This document shows, in pieces, positions 1 through 11,740 of a stretch of DNA of 64,000 nucleotides (its first letter is position 1; each line of letters begins with the position of its first letter). The stretch is from Patagioenas fasciata. Lineage: Eukaryota > Chordata > Aves > Columbiformes > Columbidae. The stretch spans positions 46,269,501-46,333,500 of the forward strand of contig NC_092523.1 in the NCBI RefSeq assembly GCF_037038585.1, read 5' to 3'. The position numbers and the translations under genes are program-made. A model generated the notes under the pieces. The model was given only the letters and a program-made list of their open reading frames with translations, searched no databases and was not told where the DNA came from.

Positions 1-3000
1 TTCCCTGGCCAAAAAAACCACAAGGGCATGCAGACCAGCGGACACTTTGGCTTCCTTCTCATCTGCCTGAACACCACAGGATATATCTGATCTACCCATG
101 TCAAAAGGGAAAGAGAGGCTTATGTACCTTTCATCCACTGTGCAATTCAGGGCTGTGCAACAAGCTAGCTTCAGGCAAGTAAAGGAAAGGAATAATCTCT
201 TGCATGTGTTCAGGCTGGGCGGCCAGCTGACTGACTGCTGGCAGCGTGTCTCCCCAGGCAGCCTGCTGACAGCCTGATGCCCATCAGCCTCATTTTCTGT
301 GTCTGAGTCCCCTTTGTTAGAAAAAGAAAGAGTGTTTGAAGGCTTCTTGTTGGGCTCACAGCTGGATTTGGGAATCAGACAAAAGGTTACCTGGGGCTGA
401 TGTGACAGTCTTTGACATGGCCACATTTCTTAGGAGAGCTTGCATCCCAGACAGCATCAGAAGAAAGAAACAACAGTTGCTGTGGTGCCGTGTCTCTGAC
501 TTCTCTTCAGGTGCATTCAATCAGTCTGACCCTGGACAGGAATAAACCGCTCACCCTGCAGTCCGTGCTGGAGCTGAACACCACGAGTTCTTCTCACCTT
601 GGCCTCTGCTTTCACTGGGAGATGATCTTGAGGAAAATACAGGGTTGGGTTCAAAATAAAGAAGCATGAATGTAGCAATGACTACATAGAATAATAATTA
701 GTAATACTATGTTTGTATTCACTAATAACTCATGGGCAGTAGCTGCAAGAATGCATTTTATTATTTGATGTAAATAATTACTGTCCTCCTTAATTATATT
801 GTTCACATTTTCTCTTCCCATCAATACCGTACCGGTTCTCTTTTGTACCATTATGGTAGAGAGTTTTTCTCTTTTAAAGCTAATTTCCTCTTTCCCCCTA
901 TTTCTTCTTCTTAAAATAAGTCAGACTTTCCTGAAATCTAACGTCTCTGCTGTCCCAGTCTAGAGCAGCCGGTTTTGTTTCTTTGCCAATTAGTGATTTT
1001 GCTGATGCTGACAGACATGTGAGAAAGTGATAGATCAAATTAATTCTAATTTCTAAAGTGAGCTGGCATTTGAACCCAGCTAATTTAAAATGTTCTTTTT
1101 GTGTTTAATCTGCTCAAGTAATTTAACTGCAAGTCTCTTTCTCTCAGTACTGTCTTTACAGCTCGGATGGCTGGGTACACAGAGCAGTGAGACCCAACTA
1201 TGTACTCAGTATGGTAAACAGATGGAAGGAAATTGGAAGACCGCATGCATGTGATTCTCTCCATTAATTGCCCATTCTGTTTCACAACAGCTTTGTAGGA
1301 CCATGGGGCTGCTGAGCTTGCCCTTCACGGGGAACAGCTCCTCCTCAGCTGCCCACGCAAAGTCCTGAGGGCCATCACCTGTGGAAGGGCGGTGGAGAGT
1401 ATGAGCTCTATTCATCTCCAAGACAGTTCCACGTTTGGCCCCTTTATTTTCTCGCTTTCTGTGACACACAAGCCTGGCAATGTTATTTGAGTCAGCCTAG
1501 CACAAATATTTTTTTTTAAATACTAATTCATCTTTGTTTCCACAGCCATCCTTTCCAAAGCTGCTTTCATTTCTCACAAATCCTGTACTTGCTATTTCAT
1601 CATTAATTTAGAATACTTTCAAACCTCTTTCCAAGGTATCCAGAGATATGTGCATTAGAAAATGGCTCTTTTTCTGAAGAGCCTCTACAATTTTCATATT
1701 AAATAAAGAAAGCCTAAGATTATTTTTAAATGAAAATTTAATTTCTTTTTTTAAATGGAAAACAAGCACAGTCTATACAAATTGCTTTAATCAGAATCTC
1801 AATTTTTCATTGGAAAACTCGGGATGTAATGTATTTCACAAATAAGCATAGACAGGAAGAGAATGCTTTTCCTTTTGACAACACTGTGTTACCATTTCTA
1901 GCCTCTTGTAGTTCCTTACACTTCAAATTTACACAATATGAAATAATTGTCAATTATGCTAATCTTTTAAATACATACTCTTAATGTTGATAATACTGTA
2001 ATCTTTAAGACATTTAATTGTTTTCACATTTTATCTTCCTCCAGGCTTGATAGGCAATGAATCCCCTTCCACACTTTCTTTACTTTTGGGCTTTCCCTTA
2101 TAAAGCATGTGGTCTTGGTACAATTTGACCTAGTTCTGCATCTGTCTAATAAACGTGTTTCTTCTGCAGCCAGCTCTCCTTATCCATTTGCTTTACTCTC
2201 ATTTGATTCTCAGAGGAAAACAGAAACTCTTCCCTTGGCTTTTCAAAGCAAAACCACACAGTTTTTCCAGTTATTCTACATTCTGGTAGATGCATGGTTT
2301 CCTATAAATGAGGCTATGTTGAAATAATGCTAGGAGACTAACCTTCAACACCACCTTGGGGAACTTCAGCAGCTCCCAAGACACCACTTTAAAACTGTGT
2401 GGTCTCATGTTAAATTAGTTATCTTGCAGAAAATTTAAATTAAAATTAAATGTAAGCTAATAGTATTTTGTTTCTAAAGTTTCACCATTTAAATGAGCAT
2501 TTTTCCTAAAAGAAGCATATTGTTTACTGCTGTTGAGAAATGGTACCAGTATGTGGCAGGTAATAAACAGAAATATTTACCTAATAGCAAAGCCTTTTTT
2601 CCACAAACTGCACACACTCTTTGTCATGACATCCTATTGGATTTTAGCTTTTGCCAAGCTTTGCATGGCATGTGTCTAACTTCTGTTTCTACTGCATAGT
2701 AGTTCATAGCTCATTATGAATATGGTGTGCTGCCAGTGTCTTTCTTGAGCAGCATTGTGTACCGAATCTGCAGTGTCTTATGAGGAGACACACTATTTTG
2801 ACACAGTGAATAAACAGCTTTAAATGAAAACATTTGGGATTCATTACAACTCTGATTTTTCCATCACCTAGCTTGCTCAGTGTATTGAATTTTTTCCTTA
2901 TTTGTAGTCAGATACTTACTGATTTACCCCCCAAAATCTTAAAAAATGAAGGAAACTCCCCCCCTCACATTGGATCAAGTGTAGACATTGAACAATTGGA

Positions 3001-3502
3001 TACTGAAGCAGATTAGAAGACACCATGGTCATACGATGTGACAGTACTTTTAATGAGTCATTTTTAAAAGTGTTTACTTCATTGTCTTTGGTTGCTGTTG
3101 CTGACTGATCACTTCAAGGGTTAGAAAATGCTGAGAATAGAAAGTACATGGGCAGTTCTACAGCCTACTGTATAATTTGAATTGATTTTTCCTTTTGTAC
3201 CAGTGGAAGCTGCAGCTGCAGAAGGTGACTGTTTTCAGTTTTATACAGAGGATTTTTGCTAGGCATGTGAAGAGAAAAGAAAAATCTCTAACGTACTGCA
3301 TGTACTTTGTTTTGTTTTTTTTTTTTTTTTCCTTACATGCAGGACTGCAGGTAGGTAGGCAGCCCTGTGCAACTTCTGAGCTAACAGTGCTGGGATCTTT
3401 ATCACAGGTAACAGATCTTCCAGGCACTAGCCAGAGAAGTCAGAAATTCAGCAGGAACTCTGCCCATCACACCAAGCCAGACCATCCTCATACTGATTAA
3501 GG
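1..3502. other. Intergenic, nothing recognised
   Basis: AT-rich unique-looking sequence with only short stop-limited frames and the T16 run at 3315. No element, exon or RNA gene is recognised. Confidence 0.6.
3315..3330. repeat. T16 homopolymer
   Basis: Uninterrupted T run. No element boundary is recognisable next to it. Confidence 0.8.
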
Positions 3503-4364
3503 TGTTGTGACAACCTTGAAGCACTCCCCCCCATGCTTAGCAGAACAAAGACCTTGTTATGCCTTAAACGTCTGGTTTTTGTTATGTTGGGAGGAAGAGA
3601 TAGATGACACCTCATCTTATCTTTCCCAAAGTTTTATGGCCATGAAGGTAGACACCTTGAAAGATAAGAACAATTAACAGTGTTGCTATGAAAGGCCTCA
3701 TGACCTAATTGGGATGATAGAGATGAACCATCTGTCAGACAACCAACTACCAGAAGAAACCACGAACCAACAGCTACCCCTGATGGGCAAGACAACTCAC
3801 TTCTGGTCAATACTGTGAACTTTCCCCTAGTCTGAAGACCCCAGACCCATTTCCAGAAGAGTTTTCCTAATTAACATGAAGAGCGAGCAGAGGGAGGAGA
3901 CGATCTGCCTTCTCCTATCTCGCATGTAAATGAACTGGGTTATAAAACACCCTGACATACGATACAGGTTGGTGGCGTGTAAATCTTCAACGCGTCCCCC
4001 CCTCCGGAGGTCGTCGCGGGACCGATGTACCTGTGGAGTGGTGATATCTTACTCTCCCTCTCTGTCTCTCTCTCTCTCTCCCTTTCTCTTTCTGATATTT
4101 TAGTTTTCCTCTTCTCTCCGTTCCTTTCTCTTAAACATATAAAGTAATATCATTTTAAGATCTGCTGCTAAAATCTTGTTAAGTTTTGCATTACAGTTCA
4201 CTAATTGTTGCCAATCCACCATTTTTGGAAGGGTTTTTGCTGTCAATGTATTGATAAGTTTTGTGGTACTATAACATACTTTTGCTGTAATTTGTATACC
4301 ACCATGTGCTTTTAGTAAATTCATAATTGAACCCCCGGAGTGATTGTCTGTCATTCACTTCGCA
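3503..4364 (+). mobile_element. Degenerate endogenous retroviral LTR-like block
   Basis: The block opens with TGTTGTGACAACC and may close with CGCA at 4364. A possible primer-binding site (TTGGCGCACAG) follows at once. Inside, a TATA box (GGTTATAAAACACC, near 3938) follows a U3-like region. A CpG-rich segment follows at about 3990-4020, then a CT-rich tract. A weak AGTAAA signal near 4315 has a GT-rich stretch after it. This is the layout of a plus-oriented LTR of about 860 bp. I see no matching direct repeats of flanking DNA and no second LTR, so either the 3' boundary is wrong or it is a 5' LTR whose internal part was lost. An 84-codon minus-strand open frame (4100-4354) crosses it and has no assigned product. 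Family unknown. Confidence 0.5.
4052..4094. repeat. (TC)n simple repeat / polypyrimidine tract
   Basis: A run of CTCTCCCTCTCTGTCTCTCT type with almost no purines on the plus strand, inside the LTR-like block. Read on the minus strand it is a polypurine tract, which leaves open the alternative that the retroviral element lies in the opposite orientation. Confidence 0.85.
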
Positions 4365-4384
4365 TTGGCGCACAGAATTACCCG

Positions 4385-4490
4385 GAGTTAACTCACACCT
4401 GATCTCATCTGTTGAGTCAGGGCACGTGTCATGTTCAGAGTTAACTCATCCCTCATCCCATCTGTTGGGACGGGACAGGTGTCAGGGAAT
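4385..4490. repeat. Two-copy 53-bp tandem repeat next to the LTR-like block
   Basis: Both units (4385-4437 and 4438-4490) open with GAGTTAACTCA. They share CATCTGTTG and a GTGTCA near the end, and are roughly three-quarters identical by eye. It lies just after the possible primer-binding site, where a retroviral leader would be. No function is claimed. Confidence 0.65.
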
Positions 4491-4862
4491 TTCAGTGAGT
4501 GTTCAGGAAAAGTCAGCTCTCTCCGCTCACACAGTCATCACGCTCTGCCCTCTCTTGCTCAGAAAATGTGCGGGACTGAAACGTTTCAGACCATTTTCCT
4601 AGTCTGGTTTGATATACACTATCAAAGTGGGATTGCAGGGAGCAGAGTGCAAAGTGAACATGGTTTCAGTGCGCTCTTGGAACAGCTTGGCTGTGCTCCA
4701 CTCCTAAATCATGATGAATTGTGAAGTGTCAAGTCAGTTCTTAAAGAGTTAGTAAATGGGAAAGTAAGTTCTATGTATAGTGACAGAGGCTCCCACTGAA
4801 ATATGAGGACAGAGGCAACTCATGCACACTGTACCTTATTCTCCTCCTTTGTATATCTATGT

Positions 4863-4892
4863 GAAAAACAGACAAACAAACAAACAAAAACC
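4863..4892. repeat. (ACAA)n simple repeat
   Basis: About five units of ACAA followed by an A-rich end; an ordinary microsatellite. Confidence 0.7.
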
Positions 4893-7800
4893 CCAACAGA
4901 TTTCTGAAAATAGAGAGTCAGCTTCAGAAAAACTGATGACTGAAGCAGTGAAGGCATTAGCTTTCTCATTAAGTTCTAGTTACTGATAACATTTGACTGA
5001 CCTATATACGTCTTAAACAAGAAAAAGGTATTTCTAGAGTGCCTAGGGAAATAAGCCATGGCTAAATATTCTTTAGATTCCAGAAATTATGTTAATAATC
5101 TTATGCCTTCAGGTTTCAGAATGTGGTTCAAGTTAGGGCTGAGCTAGGAAGCTGTTGCCTTATGCTTCTGGTGTCATGCAATTCAGTAGGCTTATTGCCT
5201 GAATGAGAGCCCCAGGATCCAGATGCAGCATAGCAGTATATCAATGAGCCAACTAGCATGGTACATGCAGAAAGTGAATAAACCCCAAAGAAGATTCGAA
5301 ATATTGAAAGAGCCTGTGCTACTGTATAGAGCCCCAGCAGCAAGGAAGAGGGGAGCTGAATCTGCATTCCTTCCCACTGCACGCCAAACTCCCCACTGTC
5401 CTCCATATGGCGACTGCAGAAGTGATGGGGAGACACAGGGCTTCGGTGCTGACCAGAAGCTGGGGCGATTGGCATCTTCCCTTCTGCTCTCCATGCTCCT
5501 GCTCCAGACAGGAGCATCTGCTGATCTCCTTCCCAGAGCAGGGACTGGGCTCCAGGCAGGGGAATGCGAGGCAATGGGGCACAGTTTTCCAGTCCTTTCC
5601 ACAGGACTTCCCCAGTGCTTCTCGTGGAGGAGGACAGCACCTGCAAGAGCACCTGCAAAAGGTGATTTTACCACTCCACATCTGAAAACTGAATTTTGCC
5701 TGCATTGTGGAGAAACCTTGAGTCAGTTCTAGCTGTGCACTTAGGAGTTGTGTTTTGAAGTCTTCTGTAAGCTATGGTAAGGGATCGTGTGCATCTGCCT
5801 GTATAGCTCAAATACTGAAATAGTAGTGTTTTTTGAATATTTTTGAACAATCACCAGTGACTTGAAACAGGTAGCAACTTTAAAAACCAGCCTTTAGCCC
5901 TGTTAGAAAAAGGCCATAGTTCAGAATGATGAGACATTCATAATTCAGAAAACCAGACATCAAGGGAATAAACCTCATTGCGCCTCAAGTACTTGCTCCA
6001 AATCTGCCATTTGACTCCTAGGGGCAGCCCTCCCAGGTTTGAGCCGATGTGCCCACAATCCTAAACCTGCATATCTGCACACAAAAATCCTACTGGAGCA
6101 CGCAAAGAAACCTGCATTATGAGAAAAGCCATGCAGTTCGTAGTACATAGCGCCAGGTTGACTGGCACGTATCGTATTGCCACTGCTATTCCCGCTGCTG
6201 GGGGTGCAGAAACAAGTTCTGTTTTCGGCCATCTGTTGATGCCACCTCAGCACCCTTCAAAAGCATCATATTCATAGCAACAGTAATAATTACAGACAGC
6301 AGAGGAAAGATTTGGAAGCAGCAACATTTTCCTGTTAGATTCTCGTGTCTCAAATAATGAGATGCTCGATGTCTGCCTTCTGCTGATAGCCAACCTACTG
6401 CTTGCTTTTGTAAGAAACAATTTGCTGACGAAAAGCCAAGCAGCAAAATGCTGAATGTATTACTATGTAATTTCGTGTGAAAAGATACAAAAGCAGCTTG
6501 TATCCTTGCAAAATAACTAAATATTCATTTTCTAGTAGTTATTTTTTCTTCGTCCAAATCATCATGTATTGATGGAGAGAGTTTAGTCCCTGGTTTAAAT
6601 AGTATTTGCTGAAGTCCATGTAAACTGAACATAATTTGTATATCTACCTGTAAAGCCTTTATATATCGAAGTAGCTGCATTGTTGCCTATATGATATGCT
6701 AATAGATCTTTAAATAATTAGCAATGAATAGGAATATGATAAATATGACAAGAAGGGGAACTAAGGAAATGTAGCTTAAAATGTTATATTCATGAAGTCA
6801 TTATAATGCTATGATATAGCAATATAATGATAATCTACAAATTAAATACAATTTCTAGGTGCCACAAGAAGAGACAAACTGATTCATTTACCACCAAACA
6901 ATTTCTTTTACATATTTTGTAGAGTTGTTAGTACAAATATACAAGGTATAAATCTACACTCTGTACAACATGTATTAAGACAGTGAATCAGTATGTGGAA
7001 GACTGGGTCTGACAGAAGCTTGGCACCAGCTGCTGAGCCATGCTAAATGTGGGAAGGTGACCTGACCTGGTTGTGAAAGCCACCCCAAAGCTCTGCAGCA
7101 TTCTGAGGGACTCGCTGTGGAGGGGTGAGCTGTAGCCAGGCCTTGCCCTTTGTACCTTACTCCCCCTGGCCCTGGGTGTGAGTAGTAATGGCTTTATGCA
7201 AAATAGGCCCCCCCTATTTCTTTTACAGTGCAGCTTTAGGTGAGCAATTGGTTGGTAATTTTTTTTTATCAGTTGGCACAAGGCAATGGTATTTCAAGCC
7301 TTGTGATGAAGCTCCCAGGCTTTGTTTTTTGAGGGAGGCTGCAAATAAAACTGACAATGATTCAGATAAAAGGAAACCTTCTCGCAATACATCTTTAAGC
7401 ACTGAAACCCTTGGCCAAAGAGTGTTTGAATAGGCTTAAAAAGCAAGACAGGTTTCCTTGGACAAGTTTGTAGAATTGAAACCTAACAATTTTGTAGCAT
7501 TCAAGCATTTATTTTATATAGAGATATTACCTACACCCAGTGCAGGTAGCTCTCCAGAAAACAAAAAGTATTGGAGGGAGTTGTCATTATATACCTGCTC
7601 TGTTGCTGTTCTCCCCCTTTCACATCAATTATTCACCCTTTCTGGCCTTTTGTGGTTAAACAAACCTTTGGTCCAACCTTGTCCAGCCATTCTAATGCTC
7701 TAAAATAATGAACTCCTGCACTTTATAGGTAATTTCCTGTGTGGCCTTCTATATATAAGGTACAATCTCTGATACAGGCGAGACGATTGGTGACGTAAGA

Positions 7801-9495
7801 GTTTACCTTGTTATTCTGCTTGTGTCTATATATGTCTATATATAAGTTAAACTGAGTCCATGTTCAGTAGAGAGTTCAAGTTTCTGAGTCAGCTACAAGG
7901 GAAACTGAATAAATTGGTGTATAGGGCACCAAGAAGTAAAGAATACTAAGGCAGAGAATCTAGGTTCATCTACCTCCTAAAAATTAATAAATAACTAAAT
8001 CTCATTTTTTACTCTCTTAGCTGTTCCAAACTGCAATTGCAGATTTCTGTCTTCCAGACTTTAAGAGCAGGCAGGATTTACTATTATTTGACTTCTCATG
8101 ACATGTAAAATTACTTTATTTCCCTGCAAGTAAGAAAATGATGAAAGGGAAGTAAGTGCTCTTGTTACCAGTTACTCGTTAGCAGTAAAATCCTAAAATG
8201 ATCATTATTAATGAAAACCATTAAGAAATTTCTCCTAGCTACAGTACAATGTGAAAATGTTATTGCAGATGGATGTTTCTCATGAGAACAGTCAAGAGCT
8301 TTTGGTTTTCCTTAGCCATTTATTACTCTTGTCAGTCACCAGCTGAGTTAGTTCACTCTTCTGCTGTATGAGAAGTACCTGCCAAGGCTTGAAGACCAAG
8401 AGAATTAGTGTTTGCATAAATAAGGTTCTAAATTATCACCAAACCCCATTAAAAACATGTTGTGAAATCATGTCACAATATGGAAACTAGCTCCCAGAAT
8501 GGTGCTTTTCTTTTACAGTAACTTTTGGAATGGATGAATGCCATCCTTACTTGTTAATAAATTTATCTGGAATTTGGCTTTAAATGGACGTCCACCTGCT
8601 AGTGTGATGTCTCAATAACAGAACCAACAAGTGTTAACCTTCAGGGCTGATGGATGTGCTATAGCAAGAAGTAAGAAGTTAGCCAGAAAAGACACATGTT
8701 GTGGAAATACCACCTGCACCATTAATCTGAACCCAGATGCAACACTGTCATTCATACATGATATGTCTGTCTGCAAGATCAATGACTGTAGTTATAAAAT
8801 CTACCAATTTGAGATGGGAGTGACCCCATCCTGGGAAAGATGCTGTGTATTTTCTTCTCCTTTCTGACACATTTAAATGCCAAGTAAAATTGTCTTCCTT
8901 TTACACAAACATGTGCCACAAAACATACTTGTTGGGCCAACTTCTGCTCCTCTTCACTGTTAAAGAAATACAATCATTTCAGTATGAATAAGTGAGAGTA
9001 ACACATTGCCCAAAAGATGTGGGAGCACAAGCATTTGCAAAACAACAAGGCTGTAGCTTTTCAGAAAATTGTTATAACAAAAGGAAGAATTTGATTTCAG
9101 CAAATGTTTTGATCATGTCTGTACATGCTGTAATGAAAGAAATCCAAACACTATATTCTGCTCCTTACTCACTAGGGTAAACGAATACCGTTAAATTATG
9201 AAGAGAAGGATGCACACATACAGGTGTTTTTTCATGCTTTTTATTTACTTTTTCATCTGGTAAACTCCTACTGATCTTCTATGACTGTTGACTCATTGTC
9301 TGTACGCTTTACTGAGGAAATATCTCAATATCTATCCCACTTGAGCCTGTGCCTCCTGTAGTTTGCACAGGATCTTATGATTCTGTAGCTAGCTGCTTAC
9401 TTTCTGCCAGTTCCAATGAAAAGGAGCCCCAGGTCACAGAAAACAAGCACCACTTCACGAACATCTTTGCTTTTGCTGTTGTTCTTTCTTTCAGG

Positions 9496-9512
9496 AAAAA
9501 AAAAAAAAAAAA
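9496..9512. repeat. A17 homopolymer
   Basis: Uninterrupted A run. No gene-like or retrocopy sequence is recognisable upstream. Confidence 0.8.
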
Positions 9513-11624
9513 GCAGCTTTACTTAAGTTTGATATTTCATCTCTGTTTCTATGGGAACAAGCACAGATGAAGGAGCAACCGCCAGCCATCAGCTGGATTG
9601 CTGAAACCCTGGCCAAGGCAACTGGCCACTGATAAGGAGCTTCAGGCTCCATTTGGACTGTCCACTGGGTTGCTAGATTTGAAATGGTTTCATCTTGTGG
9701 TGAGGAGAAACAGGGAACTGCATCAGGTTTACATAACAGTGATTTTTTTTTTTTTCCCCCTGGGAAAATCTTGTGATTATCAGGACAAGCCCAGGATAAA
9801 ATGTATTTTTACTAAGAGAAAGAGCACAAAGGCAAGTAAAACCTTCTGACTCAGGTTATTGTATGCCCTTGGACTTTTTTTTCAATTTTCATAATACTTA
9901 CGAAGTATGGAGACCAGTGGATGCTGCCATTAACATAAGTGTGTTGACTCAAACACTCAGCTGAGTTAAAAAGGCACCTAGTAGATACAGGATTAACAGG
10001 CCTGGGCAAAGATTCTTTTTATCACCCTCCCTTGACCATAGCTCCAATACCTGACCCTCTCTACTACCATATCCCACAGCTATACTTTTATAAAATTTAA
10101 CCTTCTTGCCCCAAACTCTCTACTTCACCTTTCTATTCTCATACTGTGTACCTTCAAGATCACTTGCAAAATAATCCTGTATCTTCCTGTAATCCTCATC
10201 CCAGATATCTCCATTCCTCCCAAATTCAGCCTTCAACCCCAGAGCCCACAACTATCACTTACTCACTAGGCTTTCTTCCCAGGTGCCCATTGCGGCTGGC
10301 ACCAGGAGGGACTGTAGCAGTGGCTGCTCTGGCTTGCAGAGCCCATTTTCCGTCTGTTCTTCTTCCTGCTTCAGGAGGGATTTCAGGTATGAGGACACAA
10401 GTTGCATTTCCCAATAAACCATCCAAACAAAGCTCCAAAAAGAGAAAAGTAGGGCATATGAAAAAGTTTATCCTGGTGCTAACGTAGTGCATTTCTTTTT
10501 ATTGCCTCTACCTGAAAATGAGCATGTGAAAGGGAAAGTTCTTCAGGCCACAATGTGATATAAATTGGCTTAATGTTATGACATACAGTGGAGCTACACT
10601 GACCTAATTTATGGGAGCTGAGAATCTGGTCAGCAGCTTATAGTACCCACTGTTCTGTTTGTTTGTGCTCTGCTTCAGAAAATGCTGAAGAGGAGGGTTT
10701 AGCTACATTTTGTGCCAGCAAAGGAGTGCATAATGCAAATTTCTGCATAAGAAACACTTTTCCTTCTTTCCCAGTGGTTCATTCCATCATGTTCAGGTGC
10801 ATTTGCCAATGCCTGACTCCTTTCTCTCCTTTTTCTTACAACATCGCACTCAAATCGAGCATCTCTCAGAAAGAAAAAAAAAAAAAGATAGATCTCTGTC
10901 TTAGGCAACTAATATTTTTTAATTAAGCATAACACAATAAGTGAGGGTAAAATAAGATAATAAGACATCTGGCTTGTCTTTAGTTCTGACCATGCAAAAG
11001 AGTATTTTGGTCTGGTATAATTTTACAGAGCTCAGTAGAGCTTTTCAGCATGGACTTACAAACCAATCATGACCTCAAGTGGCATACTGTTCATCTGAAT
11101 AAAATACCTGCCAAAGTACATTAGGATTGAAGTACTCCTGAGTTGCTAGGTGCCACAGTGTTCAGATCTAGCAAGGCCTGCATCAAGTGTTTTCAAGATT
11201 ATAAGCAATGAGAACACATCTGTACCTTAATAGCCTACATCTCCCTTTTACCAGTTCTGCAGTCACATTATGAAAATACACTAGGAACACTACCTAGGAC
11301 CATATTTTTTTAAATGAGCTATTGTAAAAATCAATTAAGCTGTGTGTATTAATAAAAAATGAAAACCCAATGAATTGTTGAACTCTAACAGCCAATTCTC
11401 CCTGTGTGGGTTTTGTTCTTCTTTAAGGCTGGATGATGTAACTAGACCACTCATGTTCAGGGTTGGCTTTCAGCTCTTTCCTCCTGAAACGTGTCTAGTG
11501 AGAAACCAAAATCTGCAGCAGGCAAAGGCTCCCAGAGCCTCTGAGAGGATCACATTCTAAATGTATATGACTTTCAGACATTATAAAAATGAACTCATAC
11601 ACCCCTATTTCAAATGCTGCCTGT

Positions 11625-11740
11625 GCTGGGCTTGTTTGTTTGTGTATTTGGTTTGGGTTTGTGGGTTTTGTTTGTTGTTATGTTTTGGTTTTTGTTTGGT
11701 TGGTTTCTTTTTTCTTTTATTTTCTTTTTTTTTTTTTTAA
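11625..11740. repeat. GT/T-rich low-complexity tract
   Basis: TTTGTTTG-type units grade into T-rich sequence with a T14 run at about 11725-11738. It produces hydrophobic stop-free frames (F, V, W, L rich) that are compositional artefacts. Confidence 0.85.

Noticed and set aside
9496..9512. A-runs here and at 21043, 31378 and 55725 as tails of processed pseudogenes
   Set aside because: No gene-like sequence upstream of the runs and no target duplications seen.
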